Positions 34,650 through 48,319 of a DNA stretch of 64,000 nucleotides are shown here, one piece after another. The translations under genes were made by a program, and so were the position numbers. Under the pieces are notes generated by a model, which was not told the origin of the DNA, ran no database searches, and was given only the letters and a program-made list of their open reading frames with translations. Positions within the stretch are counted from its first letter, which is position 1. Each line of letters opens with the position of its first letter. Origin of the DNA: Tolypeutes matacus (lineage: Eukaryota; Chordata; Mammalia; Cingulata; Chlamyphoridae); the NCBI GenBank assembly GCA_026826555.1, contig JAKSZT010054457.1, forward strand, positions 4,757,429-4,821,428. Reading direction: 5' to 3'.

Positions 34650-36720
34650 GTGAGAACTTTATAATTTCCTATGTCTATTAGCCATCATGGTTTGCTCTTC
34701 AAGCAGTTCATTTCCTTTGCCCATTTACCATTTAGTTTTATGAAGTTTGTTTTATATTCTTTACATGAAATCTTTTTGAGTTCAACATACTTTTTCCATC
34801 TAGCAACTTTTGAAGACAGATGTTTTGAAATCTCTAGGTAAAATTACTTTTATTTTTTCCCAATTTTGTTTTTAACTTTCAGTTGTATTGTGTTGTTCTC
34901 AGGGAATGATTTTTATATTATTTCTATATTTTGTAATTTAATTGTGATTTCTTTGTATTGCAATAAACAGCCAACTTTCAAAAATAGTCTAAGGGGAATT
35001 GAAAGGACGTTGTATTGAGTATTTCGGGGCACAGACTTCAGTGTTCATCCATCTGCTCTACTTTTATTACAATGCTTAAACCTATATCCCCTTCCATCTT
35101 TTTGTCAACTTGATATGTATTGTACTGTGGTGACTGAATTAAAGTCTCTGATACTAGTATTTTCTAATTATTTTTGTATCCCTTGTAATTTCGGCTCAGT
35201 GAAAGTTGCTTATATGTTATTTTTTCACAAGTATTATATGAATGATTACGCATTGCGTCAATATTCAACATTGATTGGGTAAAATCACGACTTCTGATTT
35301 TTGTCCATTTGCATTATACTACTTTGCCTTTCTTTCCTATTTACCCTTTCTTAGCCAAATTGATGGAGGTATACCTCTACTACACAGCACAGAGAAAAGA
35401 TTTGTTTGTAATGCAATCTGAATTTTTTAAAAAAGAAGTCTTAAACCCTTTTGAATTCATAGGTATGGAAATTATGTTTATTCTCAGTTGCATAGTGTTA
35501 ATTTGTTACAATGTTAATTTTAAATATTCACACATAAAGGCATTTTTATGTTCTTCAGTCATTTATTTTCATTGTTATTTTTCTATTAACTTAATTAGGT
35601 TTGATTTTTGTTTTAAAATTAACTTTGTAATAATAACTTTATATAGTAGGAGTCCCTTCTTTTTTGAGACAATATCTATTTTTCCTAAATAAGAAACAAT
35701 GTACCTTTTTCCTCTCCCCTGCTCTATCTTCGCCAACATTATTCAATAACATTTTTGCCAGTATATCTTTTTATTTATAAACATGCTTATCTTTGTAAAA
35801 ATTGATTTGTCAGCTTTATTTTACTCCTAGATATAAATGAAGCACCCAACACACTTCATCTTCCAATTTCTAGGTTACTTCCCCTTTTTATTCACTTTCT
35901 TATTTCTACACTGTCAGGCATATACATTATATACTGTCATTCTTATTCTCAATTATTTCACTTTAAATGTGACGTTATCTGTACTCAATGTTTGAATTGC
36001 CTTAAAGAACATATTTATAGCTTATAAAAATTTTGGTTATTTTTTCTTGAAAATCTTGTTCTGTGATTAATGATGCCATAAAAATATCTAATGCAACTTG
36101 GGTTTCTTTCCCTTATAAGTACCTTGGTATTTTTTTTAACTGGGTAGTGAAAGAATTATTCAATTATCCTTAAAATGTAGTAATATTACTAGAACATGTC
36201 TTGATTTTCACTGTTCAGCATCAGCTTTTCTGGGTAGATATGCCTTTTTAATATGTCAGTTTAAGTCTTCCTTTGCTACTAGTAAGTTCTCTTCAGTCAT
36301 ATTTTAAAATATAATGTTTAATATTTTGCTTTAATTTTGTGGGTTCAGCAATTATAGATTTTGTGGGTTCAGCAATTATAGATTTTGCCTAGATATCATT
36401 TTATTTGTGCTTGCCTTTATCATTTTTTAAAAATCTGTTTGATATTTAATTTTTTCTAATTTTTAAGCTTGATGGCTTTTAGTATATACTCATGATATCT
36501 ATTATACCTTATGCTCTTTGTAAATTAATCTGGCCTTCTGAACTAGTTTTGATCTTTGGTTCTTTTTTTTTTTTTAAGGATTGTGACAGTTCATGTTTTT
36601 ATTGGCTGTATTCATTTATGGGTTCCAAGAGTTCTTCTATTTATGTGTTTTTGTTATCCATTGAATCTGTGATTTCTTTATTAGGATTTTAAAATTCTTT
36701 TTATAACTTCAAGGTTATGT
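34650..36720 (-). mobile_element. Old L1 (or HAL1-like) sequence, antisense, fragmented
   Basis: Several diverged antisense L1 blocks can be seen: 'TTCAGTTGTATTGTGTTGTTCTCAGGGAATG' (34,880), 'TGTACTGTGGTGACTGAATTAAAGTCTCTGATACTAG' (35,122), a 'TCTGATTTTTGTCCATTTGCATTATACTACTTTGCCTTTC' zone (35,293), and an ORF1-like antisense zone near 36,600-36,690 ('TATCCATTGAATCTGTGATTTCTTTATTAGG'). Boundaries between pieces are unclear and parts of this range may not belong to the element. Confidence 0.5.
36334..36381. repeat. 24-base perfect tandem duplication
   Basis: ATTTTGTGGGTTCAGCAATT plus ATAG occurs at 36,334-36,357 and again at 36,358-36,381 with no mismatch. Confidence 0.97.
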
Positions 36721-36729
36721 TTTTCTTCA

Positions 36730-36910
36730 ACACAATCAGAGCTAAAATTATAATATGTTTATAACGAGGTAACATTACAGGACTTTTGCATACATTAACT
36801 TATTTACATCTATAAGAAATGTATCTAGATTTTCATTTTACATAATGGAAAAACTGAAGCACAAAGAAGTTAATATTTTATGTATCATTTATCAGTGAAT
36901 TTGCCTCATC
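36730..36910 (+). mobile_element. MIR SINE, diverged
   Basis: 'TTGCATACATTAACTTATTTACATC', 'TTTTCATTTTACATAATGGAAAAACTGAAGCACAAAGAAG' is the MIR core and 3' part in plus orientation. Confidence 0.65.
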
Positions 36911-37285
36911 CATGGGAAAAAGTTGAGCTATCTCTAACTTTCTCACACTCTCACACCAAACTTTATTTTTACTCTTAGTCATAGCATAGATGAATGCCAA
37001 ATCTTTTTGCTATTCATATTTGAAAGAGATGGGTTTTCTAGATCAGCTATCATAAATGTTCAAAAGATTCTTCCCAGATTAGCTTTTTTTGGCTTTTCAT
37101 GTCAAGGGCTGTCCCTTCCATTGTCACACTGACATACTTTCATTAAAATTTGGCCTATCTGAGATTCCATACTCTATGCCTCTCAGCACTTGCTCAGTTT
37201 AGGAGGTATTCTACTGGTAGCCATGAGCTCCTCTCACTCCTTCAAAAGCTAGTGGCCCCAAGTGACACAGCCCCTGTCTTTCAAA
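36911..37285. other. Unassigned sequence
   Basis: No repeat or exon recognised in about 375 bases. Confidence 0.35.
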
Positions 37286-37286
37286 G

Positions 37287-37600
37287 TAAAACTTTTTTAT
37301 TTGAGAATTTGTGGGTTTACAGAACCATCATGCATAAAATACAGGATTCCCATATACCACCCTATTCTTAACACCTTGCTTTGGTGTGTTACATTTGTTA
37401 CAACAGTTGAAAACACATTGTTATAATTGTAATATTAACTATAGCTCATAATTTAACTTAGGGTACATTGTGTTGTGCATTTTCTGGATTTAATTTTTTT
37501 TATTATTCTTGTACCATATATACAACCTAAAATGTCTCTTTTTAACCATATTCCCAAAGTAATACATTTTCTTTTAGAAGGTACATTATTTTTGGTGTTT
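37287..37600 (-). mobile_element. L1 3' terminus, antisense
   Basis: 'TTTTTTATTTGAGAATTTGTGGGTTTACAGAACC', 'CAGGATTCCCATATACCACCCTATTC', 'AACTTAGGGTACATTGTG' and 'ACCATATATACAACCTAAAATG' occur in order. This is the 3' UTR of a relatively well kept xenarthran L1, cut after about 300 bases. Confidence 0.88.
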
Positions 37601-39351
37601 TCTCTGTTCTGCTTGTCTGGTATACCCCTACTTTTTGAAGCTGCTCACTCCAGTTTCCACAGTTTTTCATACACTATTTGATTTTAGCCCTACTCATAGA
37701 CGCTTTCATTCTGGTTGGTTTCTTCTTGTAAGAGACGGTTTCAGGTTTCTGGCATAATTTAGATCTCTCTGTATTACTATTGCTTCTTTGCTATTTGATT
37801 GCAATATGGAATATGCTGCATACTCTTTCTGAATTGCATTTGGTAACATTTACATATAATTTGTAATTTGGGGGTTTTCTTGAAACTGTAGTTTTTCTAA
37901 AAATAAAATGGTAGCTAATTATGTCTTTATTGTTTTCATGGCATTGAATTGTTTCTAGGGGAAAAATAGAGAATCAGAACTAAATGTCTACTGTGTTTAC
38001 ACTTGTAAGCTGCTAGTATAAATCTGCACACAATCCTGCATGAAGACAGACCAGCAATTATGAATCCTTGGGATGGCTGCTTTGCCACCCATAATTTTTT
38101 CCATCCAGAGAATTTTTATAGGTGAGGAATGAACTGAGGCTGACAAGTTTCTTTATGAGGGCTTTTGCTTTTATGTTTGTTTGTAGGGGTTTTTTTGTTT
38201 GTTTGTTTTGTTTTTGTTTTTTTGTCTTGCTTTGGTTTGGTTTAGATTTTTGATGATTGTTGCAATGTTTCTATTCTGACTTTGACTTGGGTGTCCCAGT
38301 TTTTTCAGAAAGCTTAGTTCCAACTCCTCTTTTTTAAAAAACCCAAAGAAATTAATACTGCCTCTACTATACATTAAAACCAAAATCACGTGTATACAGA
38401 TCCTAACAAGCGACCCTAGGACAATTACAATTTTCACAATAGCAAACCTCTCTGATTTTCAACTTTACTTTCATTTTGAACCCTAGTGACATCCTCATTT
38501 TTTGGCAAGTTTATGCATTCATTAAAAGTATGCTTATTTTTCTGAGCTTTCCTAAAGCAGTCATGAGGGTTTTATATATAAATAATTTTCTATTTTACCC
38601 AAGTGAAAGCCCTCACATGTTTTTCAGCCTATTTTAATCTGGACGCCATCCCAATAACTGGAAAAATGATATTGTATTTTTTACAGTCATTAATGACCTC
38701 ATTTTTTGTCAAACAAAATACTTAAACTCTTCCCAATCTTCTTTATTGTAACTTTCTTTTATCTTGTCTTGGGGGTGGCTGGAGTTAGAGGAGGTGCTTA
38801 TGCCTTTCTTAATGCATGACAATCAGTACCCAATTTCATATGCAAAATATTCTTCTTCAACCTAGCATTATTAGGACTAAGAGATAAGCCCATTTACTTT
38901 TGGTCTCTTGTCTCTGAAAGTAGTCATTCTATTCTCTTGGATTTAAAAAGTATAAAGTTGATTTTTAATTATGGATTTGTGATATGTTAACTTGGGAGAA
39001 ATAGAATACAATTTGGATAATAGGAAAATGGCATTTCAATAGCACATTTTTATTATTTAAAATTTTTAATTTTTTATATTCAACATCTAACTTCATGTCT
39101 CTAATATGAGATCACATAAAACATATTGCTCATTACATTAGTTCTGCTGAACTTATTGTGTATTTCCTATTTTCTAAAAACCAGAAATAAAGAACACAAT
39201 AGGGCATTCTTCTTACCTTAGGTACCTGAATATTTACAACCAGTTCTACTGTCTTGGTGCTTTATTCTGCTCAACTTGGGTCTCTGCTGAAAAGGTACCA
39301 TCAAAATAAGAAAGTGAAACTTTCATCTAAAAAAGTTAATCCAATTCTAAC
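37601..39351. other. Unassigned sequence with a (GTTT)n-like run
   Basis: About 1.75 kb. A G/T-rich run (TGTTTGTTTG-type units) lies at about 38,175-38,245. The rest has no feature that I can support. Confidence 0.35.
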
Positions 39352-39364
39352 TGAAGTCTGTTTT

Positions 39365-39992
39365 TTTAAATATATTTTTTTATTTTTTCTAAAAGTTACT
39401 AGATTACATAAAATGTTACATAAAAAATATATAAGGGATTCCCATATGCCCCACTCCTCACACCTCCCACTTTTCCCCACATTAACAACTTCTTTTGTTA
39501 GTGAGGTACATTCATTGCAATTGATGAACACATTTTGGAGCATTGCCACTAAGTATGGATTATAGTTTACATTGTAGTTTACTCTCTCCCACCCAATTCT
39601 GTAGGTTATGGCAGGATAGATAATGGCTTGTATCTGAAGTTACAATGTCATTCAGGACAATTCAAAGTACCAAAGGTGCCCCCATATTACACTTCTTTTC
39701 CCCTCTTCCTGCCTTCAGAACCTCCAGTGGCCACTGTTTCGACATCAATGATATAAGTTCTTCCATTGCTAGAATCATAATAAGTCTATAGTAGAATACC
39801 AGTAAGTCCACTCTTTTCTCTTATTCCCCAATCCTGAGGATTCTGGGATGGTGATGGCCACTCCACCTCTAATTGAGAGGGGGCTTCAATCTCATACAGC
39901 TGATGGACAAAACTATCTTGCTTGCGGTTATAGACTCTCTCGGTTCCTTGGTATGGTGGTTGCCCATCCTCACCTCCTTGTTTGTTGTCCAG
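39365..39992 (-). mobile_element. R element, copy 3, with perfect 13-base TSD
   Basis: A 628-base minus-strand copy, T-rich at its left end (39,365-39,391) and collinear with the 3' 600 bases of copies 1, 2 and 4. It is bounded by TGAAGTCTGTTTT at 39,352-39,364 and again at 39,993-40,005, a perfect 13-base duplication. In element orientation the target starts AAAACAGA, an L1-endonuclease-like site. The common 3' end and variable 5' ends across copies are what target-primed reverse transcription leaves. Confidence 0.92.
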
Positions 39993-40005
39993 TGAAGTCT
40001 GTTTT

Positions 40006-43000
40006 GATTGTTTATGCCCATGTTATATTGCTTATTAAGTGTCTCAAATCTTACTTTAAGGTATAAGTCAATTTGACAAACATTATCTCTATGTTTTATA
40101 AACTGTTTAAAGGTTATGTGCAATGAAATAAAACCCAATAATTTACTTAAATTAAGTGAATTATAGTTAACTACTATAATAGCTTAGCTATTAATAGCTT
40201 AGCCAACTGCTATAATAGATCTCTCTGGCAATCCCCAAAACTCAGCAGTCACATAAATAATTAAATGGGAGAAAACTAAAAAGTGTCACATTTTCAAGAT
40301 CTAGGATTTAACCACCCAACATGGCATTGCTAGTCATCTTGAATCAGCTTCAGCTTTCACGTGAGAAAGAAGTCTGTAAGTATTCTCACCTAAGCACCAA
40401 GACAAACAACTTAAAAGGCATTTGTTAAAGAACAAATTCCTTTCAACTAAAAAAGCCCTAGAGATAAGTAGAATTAGATTAAAAACAACAACATAGAATA
40501 ACCAACTACTGTCTTTCTTGACTTTTCTGCATGCATCATGCTTTCTATTTATATTTAGGTATATGCATTGAGCATGAATCACAATCAACAAACTCAGATA
40601 AATGAGGCAAAATAAACAACTTTACTTTTTATAAAGCACCTTGATGTCTGACTCTGATTCTGCATTCTTCATGTTTGGAAAGGAATATAAAAAGTCAACT
40701 TTTACAAAACTTAAACTACCTTGCTCCTGTTATTTCAGCACCAGTATGGTCTTTACCAACTTTACTCAAGCAATAATGGTGAAGGTGGTAATACTCACCT
40801 TTATTTTTACTGTATACATTTGTTGTTCTCATCTACTTGATCTCTAATGCTTCTGTGTCATACTTCAGTCACAGACTCTTTATCACTGCAATTTCACAAA
40901 TTGTCTTATATGCCTGGGAAGAACACACAGCTATTTGTCACAAGTGTCTTGCTACTTCTTAAGTTTGGAGTGGTGAAGAGACCAGTGCTTGCTTGTCTGC
41001 AGGCCTTTAGTCAGTTTTCTTTCTCTCCATTCCCCCACACTTCTTTCTCCTTCAACCTGAAAATATCTGTTTGCAGTAGGAGGAAACTGCCTTTTTCAAG
41101 ACCACTTTATATATGCCTAGGGGTGCCAAACCCTATGCAATCAAAAACCAGGAAAGACTTGTGTACTGCATCTGCTCTCACTGTTCAGTATGTCACTAAC
41201 TTGCCAGAAGCAAACAGGCATAGAATCAGCATTTCTATATGTTTTACTGAATGGTGATTTCAAAAAATACTGAGATGAAAACAAACACAAAAACAAAATA
41301 ATATATGGCTACACAAATTAGTAAATCTCTGGCTCACAATGACCTCAAATGCAATATAGCTAAATTGCTTGAAAATATTTTAAGATTTGTAGGTGCTGAA
41401 GTAAAATCTTTAGCTTATTTTGTCAACTCCAATGCTCTATTCCAGAAATTCTTTCAACTGTCTTCATGAATATTATTGCCATTTTAACCAAAGCACTCTG
41501 CTCTAATTAATGGTTTTCACAATTCCCTTTACTTCTAGACACCTGACTGAATTTTTAAAATATTTTAACCAAACTTATACATGTTTATATTTTATAAATC
41601 AAAGAGTACAGGCTGTGTGCATAGTAAAAGGTAGCAGAATCCTTTCTTCTTTTGCACACCCCACCTAGGGCAATCTGTCTTAATCCCCTGTTAATTCTGG
41701 TAGTTGTACCCATACTTCTAACAGATTTATGCAACCCTTCTTTGATATAACCTATTGACTTTAAGGTCTAAGAGATGAGGATTTACACCCTTACAGGTCT
41801 GTTTTTCTCCTCTCTTCCCTTCCTGTTATATATTTATATCACTCCTATTAGTTATATCAGTTTATAGGGTTTATGTTATATTACTGGGTGCAGAGTCTAT
41901 CTGCCAGATATTCTGCCCTCTGAGGAAGAGGAGGCAATTGGAGGGGCCCAATGATACCATCAATTAAACAATCTAATTTCTGTCCTTTATCTCACTTTTT
42001 CTTTCCATTTCACGCACTTCCTTCCCTTTTCTTTTTCCAGAACCTTTTAGAATCCTGATACATTCTTTCTCATTCTGACATTTTGCTCACCACTGACAGC
42101 ATAACAAAATGAAAAAAAGAATAAAAACAAACAAAACACAATGGTTCACAATCATCATAATTTTAGAGTGAATTCTCTAGAAAATGATAATGTCACAATA
42201 AAGATATGTGATTAATTTTTCTGTCTGAATGACCATAACCCCTGGAATATTATTTTTGACATCAACATTATACTTTCCATCCCTTCCACTCCATAATGCT
42301 TAGAAAATGTTGCCATTTTTTAAAATCACAAAATAGATAGGAACACTTATTAGTTTATAATCAAAACTCCACTACTATGTGCTTTAAAAGGATTTAACTT
42401 GGAGTTATGTGATTTATAATGAATAAATGCTAGCATCTAGAAGCAAATATAAACAATAACAAGTAAAATCTTTTAAGATGAAGAGCAGTTTTAATTTTGG
42501 AAAAAGTGAAAATAAAAAAAAAATGTTTATTTATGTTGTTACAACTTCTATTCCAAGTTATAACTCATTCAAGTTATTGTCTGTTTCACATCCTTCTAGA
42601 GTACAATCTGGTGGTTTGCTAATTATTTCCATCCAACCCATAGAATTGTTCATTTGAACTTCACAGTTTTCTTTCTTTTTCTTTTTCTTTTTTAATTGGG
42701 AGATTTCACATCCAGATTTATGAATTATCTTGGAATATAAGACACTCTGAAAATTCTGAGCTTCAATAACAGCCACAATAAATTTGAGTTCAGTAGGGAT
42801 ACTCTATATCAGCTTGCCATTGTTCCCACCTATTTTCCGCTCAACTTCCAAGGGTTACACTTCCTTAATAACATTTTATACCTGGTTGCTAAAGTTATTT
42901 TAACATATTACACTTGAGAAATATATTAGTCACACATAAATTTAAAGAAAAAGAAAAATTTATTGATCTGACAGGGCTGAATACATCCAATTTATTTATT

Positions 43001-46000
43001 GAAAATGTTTTTGTAGCCTAACCTTTTTTCCATCTTTATTGTTTAAAGGTTGAGCTGCCATTAAATGATGGATACTAAGAAGTCCCACAAGTAAGTCAGT
43101 CATGTTTGAATTGCCTACCCCATCAATAAATGTGGAAACACTGTTGTTGTTTTTTTCTGCTGATCAATATAGATGAGTTCAGAGTATCACACATTCTCAC
43201 ATAATATAGCTAATATTAACAAATAAAGAACTCATTTGCCTTAACTAACCTGGCCTCAAAGACCGAGTTAAAAATGCAGATTACCACAGTAGAGAAAACA
43301 TAAGCAAGAGAAATACAAGGTTTTGTTTTAGAAATCTATATGTGTACAAGGCAAAGAATTGAAGAAGGAAATTATTTTTGATGTCAGGAGTTTTCTTTCA
43401 GTATTTTCCCCTACCAGAAATCAAAATGACATAGGTCCTCTAAATGGGGACATGCACCAATTCTCCTTTGATATTTTTTTTTCTTTCTTTAGAATTATTT
43501 CACTCCATATTAATTAAGTCTAAAAATTACTAAACATACCTGTAAAGTCACAGCAATCTTCCTTAAAATAAATATTTTAAAAATATTTTAAGTTAACTGA
43601 CTATAAACAAATTAAACAAGTACCATTATTTTAGAATTACCAAATTAAATAATGAATGGAAACATGAATGAGTTTTTCATTCTGAATTCTTAGTTTATCT
43701 TTTTTTTTAGACTTATAATCTAATTCTTTTTTTGATAGGAATTTTGTCCCCTTTCCACCCTCCTCCATCCCAATCTTTAACTTCAGCTCTCCTTCCAAAA
43801 ATTTACGCACACAATGGACACTCCATAAGTATTTGTTGATTATAACTTTGTCTTAACCAGGTTGCTCTGAGAATTGCTTTAACTCTCCTGTGACAATTTA
43901 GTTTCACTGTGTGGAATTTGGTACGGTAATTAGAAACACCCTCCCTAAATTTGTATGTAGGCAGATGATGCTTTCATCAAATTAATTTACATCATTTTAT
44001 AACACATCATGATAATATTTTGAGGTCCAAAATAAGCCTAATACTAAGGATTAAAATATTCAATTATATCATAACTATGCCTAATGTGTCATAAACCCTT
44101 ATTACACTACATCTGGATCTGGAGTATTTTAGGTTTTAGAATATTAAATTAATAATCTCCTGATTCTATCTGCCAAAAAGTCTGTAAAGCCTAAAACAAT
44201 CTCCAAGCCACTGACATTTATTTTCAAAAGTAGACTTCCAAAGTTCGTCCATATTAACATGGAGGAAAATGCAACACACACTCACTTTTCCTCGTTAATT
44301 TTGATCATTCTTAAACATATACAGTACATTACTAAACTTTAAGATTCTCTCCGTATTCTCTTGGAAACTGTGTAGAAAGTAATATAATCTGCAACTTTAG
44401 AATTTCTTTTTCCTCACAGAAACATTCATTCACAATATTTTATTTTTTCTTTTTATAAAACCCATAGAGGGCACTTAAATTAAAAATTGCAATTGCACTT
44501 TTAAGACCCTATTTAACACAGTGTCAACAAAATAAAATATGCATTAAATAAACAATGACTTCATCTAAAGGCTTTTAATTTCAGTTATTCTCATATTGGT
44601 TCCAAACTTTCAAAAATGTGATATCTTTACATCTTTATTAATGTACATATAGTTCTTTTGTGAATGCATTAGTTAAAATCATTTTTAAAAAAAGAAACTT
44701 TCAGGTGTCTCAACTACCTTACTCAAGAAATAAGTAATTTCATGACTTTTATTTTCCCTTCCTACTGATAAATTGTTGATAAGTGAAGGACTGGAGGGAA
44801 AGCCACCTTTGTGAAATACTTTACCTGAGAGAGCAGACGTTCTCTAGAGACCAAATTAATTCTGCTATCAAAGCATACAGCCACTGGGCAGGAATGTCTG
44901 TATACTGAAACCTCATAGATTCTGGGAACCCATCTCAGGAGTCTGGTCACACTGAACCATTCCTCATTCTGTCCTGAACACAAAGGAGCACAGGCAAGAT
45001 CTGCATTATCCACTGGAGTGTGCTCAGAGGGGCAGAGAGAATATTCTCCTTCTGAATGAACTCACACTGCCTGCAATACTGCATAAATTGTAGATACCAA
45101 AACATACTTAAACATATGTACCACTGTAGAATTTTCCTGCTTCTTGGGTATTCAGAGTTGAGGCGTTGCTTGAGTGATTTCTCCCCATCTTCCTATATAT
45201 TTTCAAGCTGTATTGCCTATGTCAGAAAGCTGAGAATGTATATTAGAAACTGTGAAAAAATTTTTTTCTTCAGCAGAAGTTATCTCTGTTTATGGGTATT
45301 TAAAGGCATCTATTCCTTACTTTTTCCCTCATTTTCCCAGCTCCCTTTAAAATCAAAACTACTAATTTCTATAGAGTGCTTCACATTTTTAGTTCAATTC
45401 AAAAGTATTAAAACTAAAATCAAGTTGGATGTATTCTAATCTTATTTCACATCATTGCAAACATCAAACTTACTATTTTGATCTCTATTTTTGAATATAT
45501 GTTCTAAGTTTCTTTTTCCTTTCCTGTCCCTCATAAAGGCTTCAAAATCTTCTTTGTTTACTATGCATTTCCCTATATGGTACTCTGTTTAATTTGCTGT
45601 TTTATCTTCTAATTGTTCTTTTCAGATTTAGTCAACATAGTTATAAAATCTAATCAAGGTGCAATTCTATTTCTTCATAACATGCTAAAGTCATCCCTGT
45701 CTCACAAATCTCATCTCTATAATACCTCAAAAATATGAGTAATTCAAATGAAGTGAAATGATACACTTATAATTCAACAAATATTTACTGGATTCTTATT
45801 ATGTACTATGCACAATTGAAAGTGGGGAGTACAAGACACTAACAAATTGTGAATAGAGATTGCTTTGACCTGGGTTTTGTCATGGGTGGTATTTAGGTTT
45901 CTGGATCTCAGCCTCCTCTTTAAAATGAAAGGGTTCACTCTAGCACAGATTCTAAAATTCCTATGATTTGCACAAAATAAATGCCCTCTATTTCTATTAT

Positions 46001-46180
46001 TGATGCTTTCAATCCACATTCTCTTTTTGTTTTATCTACATAGATAAAATTCAGCAAAATAATTATCAAAAGAAGAATACCAATGTATGTCTTCAGTGCA
46101 TATGTTTTTGTCATGTGTTTCTTATAATGAAGTGTCTTTGACTATGATTGACAAATACTCTGTCACCAAATACTGTCATT
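40006..46180. other. Long stretch with no assigned feature
   Basis: About 6.2 kb, A+T-rich and largely free of young repeats. Minor items are a C/T run at 42,670-42,693, an A/T palindrome-like TAAAATAAATATTTTAAAAATATTTTA zone near 43,565-43,590, and an 80-base block at 45,775-45,850 ('TTCAACAAATATTTACTGG...TACTATGCAC') that looks like the start of the ancient repeat family at 10,855. The 136-codon open frame at 40,847-41,257 shows no domain and no splice-site or composition support. Confidence 0.4.
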
Positions 46181-46199
46181 TTCCTTCAAACTTTTCTCA

Positions 46200-46618
46200 A
46201 ATTCAGCCTGGTCTCTCCATCTGACTGTTTCCACCTAAGTCTGGGGCCTCATCATTCCTCCCTTGTACTATTACAATAATAGCATCATAACTCTCCTGAC
46301 TGACATCCTGTTTTTCTCTCACACTGGTCCATTCTGCATATAGCTGTCAGAGTTATCTTTCTAAAAGCAAAATGTTTCATGCCATCCAACTGCTGCACAA
46401 TTTATTATATGCAATATAAACTACAAATTCCATACCTTGGTACAATCTGCCCTTAAGACCATTCTCATTTTATACCAACCCTTTTCCCACCCAAATCCCA
46501 AATTTTCCTTACCACAGTTAAAGTCTTTGAATTTTCTGGACATTCTTGCCTTTGTTGCAACTCATTGCCTCGTGTGTGCCTGGCACATGATAAGTATCTA
46601 ATAACTACTTTTTCATTG
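46200..46618 (+). mobile_element. Ancient LINE 3' part (L2/L1ME-like)
   Basis: The same type as 15,490-17,425: 'ACTCTCCTGACTGACATCC', 'GTCAGAGTTATCTTTCTAAAAGCAAAATG', 'TACAATCTGCCCTTAAGACC', 'GGACATTCTTGCCTTTGTTGCAACTCATTGCC' and the terminal 'TGTGCCTGGCACATGATAAGTATCTAATAACTA', followed by a simple repeat. Confidence 0.65.
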
Positions 46619-46644
46619 AATTAATTAATTAATTAATTAATTAA
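46619..46644. repeat. (TTAA)n microsatellite
   Basis: Six TTAA units in a row, at the 3' end of the ancient LINE. Confidence 0.97.
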
Positions 46645-46986
46645 CATACTGCTGCTTTCATTTAATTTATGCATCCTTTCATATCTTTGTCTAATCCAAG
46701 TCATTTTTCAAGTTCAATGCAAATATTATTTCGTTCTCCCTCAATTACCTCAGGTTGAGGAAGTTGTCACTTTCCCTGTGCTCCCTCATCCTTGCAGTCA
46801 GTTGTTTTAATAACACTATCTAATACATCCTCATTTATCTGCTTGTGGTAAAATCAGAAATTTCTAAGGCAGATTCCATATATTATTAATAAATATAGCT
46901 TCACCACTTAGCACAGTAAAAACTCAATAATGCTGCTGAATCAATAAAAATATATAATTACCACTGGAATAGAAAATATATATTCA

Positions 46987-47173
46987 GGGAAGCGGCTGTG
47001 GCTCAATCAGTAGGGCTCCCGTTTACCATATGGGAGGCCCCGGGTTCGGTTCCCGGGGCCTCCTGGTGAAGGCAAGCCCGCCCGCACGGCGTGGTTAGCT
47101 GACCCAGCAAGCACAAGCAGCAAGGGGGGGATAAATGAATAAATAAATAAAATCTTAAAAAAAAAAAAAAAAA
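46987..47173 (+). mobile_element. DAS-III SINE, plus strand, with perfect 16-base TSD
   Basis: The head GGGAAGCGGCTGTGGCTCAA carries the A box (TGGCTCAATCAG, 46,999-47,010) and a fully matching B box (GGTTCGGTTCC, 47,043-47,053). The body is G+C-rich with many CpG sites, followed by a G run, (AAAT)n and an A run of about 17. AGAAAATATATATTCA is present at 46,971-46,986 and at 47,174-47,189 without mismatch. The intact promoter boxes, kept CpGs and perfect duplication all mark a young insertion. This family is known from armadillos and is the best taxonomic marker in the window. Confidence 0.95.
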
Positions 47174-47189
47174 AGAAAATATATATTCA

Positions 47190-48300
47190 ACAAATTATAA
47201 ATATCTTAGTAGTTTCTCATTGTCTATGAAGAAAACATAATGAAAAAGAATTTTAAAATATGGTTTTGAAATGTTTAATTTAAACACACATCTTCTGCTA
47301 GGTTTAACCTATTAAGAAGGACAAAATGATTGTCCTTATTTTAGACTACAGGATATAAAAAAAATAAATATGTGTAAATGTCTGCATAGGTCTCAGATTA
47401 AAGCAGTAAAAAACTGATGACTCTGAAAATCATAGTGGCAAAGTTTGCCTGAATTTAAAGTTTTAGATTATTTGAAGAAATTTAAAATATTGGTAAAAAT
47501 GTCATTATCTTTATTTAGTAAATTAAATACTATGAAATTGTGACATTTGAAATATGATGTTAAGACTGCTATACTATTATAGCAACAATGCATCTCCTTT
47601 TGGTATACTAGATTTATACACAAAGTTGCAGGAACATCCACATATTAAAGTGGAGGTATATAAAATTATTTGAGTTTGGAAATTTTGATGATATCTTGTG
47701 TCTTACTGAGGGTTTTAATAACCAGTTTACAATCTTACCATCTTTGCCATTTTTAAATTTTATGATGCTGCTTCCATAGGTCACACACTATTTTAAAACT
47801 TATGATTAAATTATTCATTAGTCAGAAGAAAATATTTTTAAGTCACAGATTACACTAAAATGGGAATAAAGGCATTTGCACTGGAATTCTGTTTGTATAT
47901 TAGTAGCAACATTTGTTTAGCTTATGCTACTTATGACAAAATATATGAAATCAGACAAATGTCAAAATATATCTTTCAAAAAATTTTTAAGCAGCTATCT
48001 TGTATATAATAGAGATTTTAATTCCTCTTAAAAATCAATAAAGATTAACTTTTCTGAAAATTGTCTAATATGAATTATGTATTTATTTTGTGTCAAAGAT
48101 CAATATTTATGTCACTTTAAAGTCAAAATATTCATAGAATACTTTCATAACATGAAGTATGTTTTTTGCATGTCTTGTAACTGAATTCAACGAAGTTTAA
48201 TCAAGATCAAAAAAACAAAATATAATCACATTTTGCTCCATTAGTGAGTGCTATGCTATATGGTGTGATATTATTATCTAAATTCTAAAACAAGCAAGCA
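47190..48300. other. Unassigned A+T-rich sequence
   Basis: About 1.1 kb with no repeat that I can name. It forms the left flank of the retroviral remnant. Confidence 0.35.
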
Positions 48301-48319
48301 AACAAAAAAAGCCTTATAG

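Noticed and set aside
35309..35692. Open frame of 127 codons rich in F, Y and I
   Set aside because: It lies on the antisense strand of old L1-like sequence; hydrophobic T-rich frames are expected there.
40847..41257. Open frame of 136 codons in repeat-poor sequence
   Set aside because: No domain, no coding composition and no splice or promoter context to support an exon; kept only as a note in the unassigned stretch.
46987..47070. tRNA-like gene
   Set aside because: A and B boxes are present but the element continues into a SINE body and poly(A) with flanking duplications; it is a SINE, not a tRNA gene.
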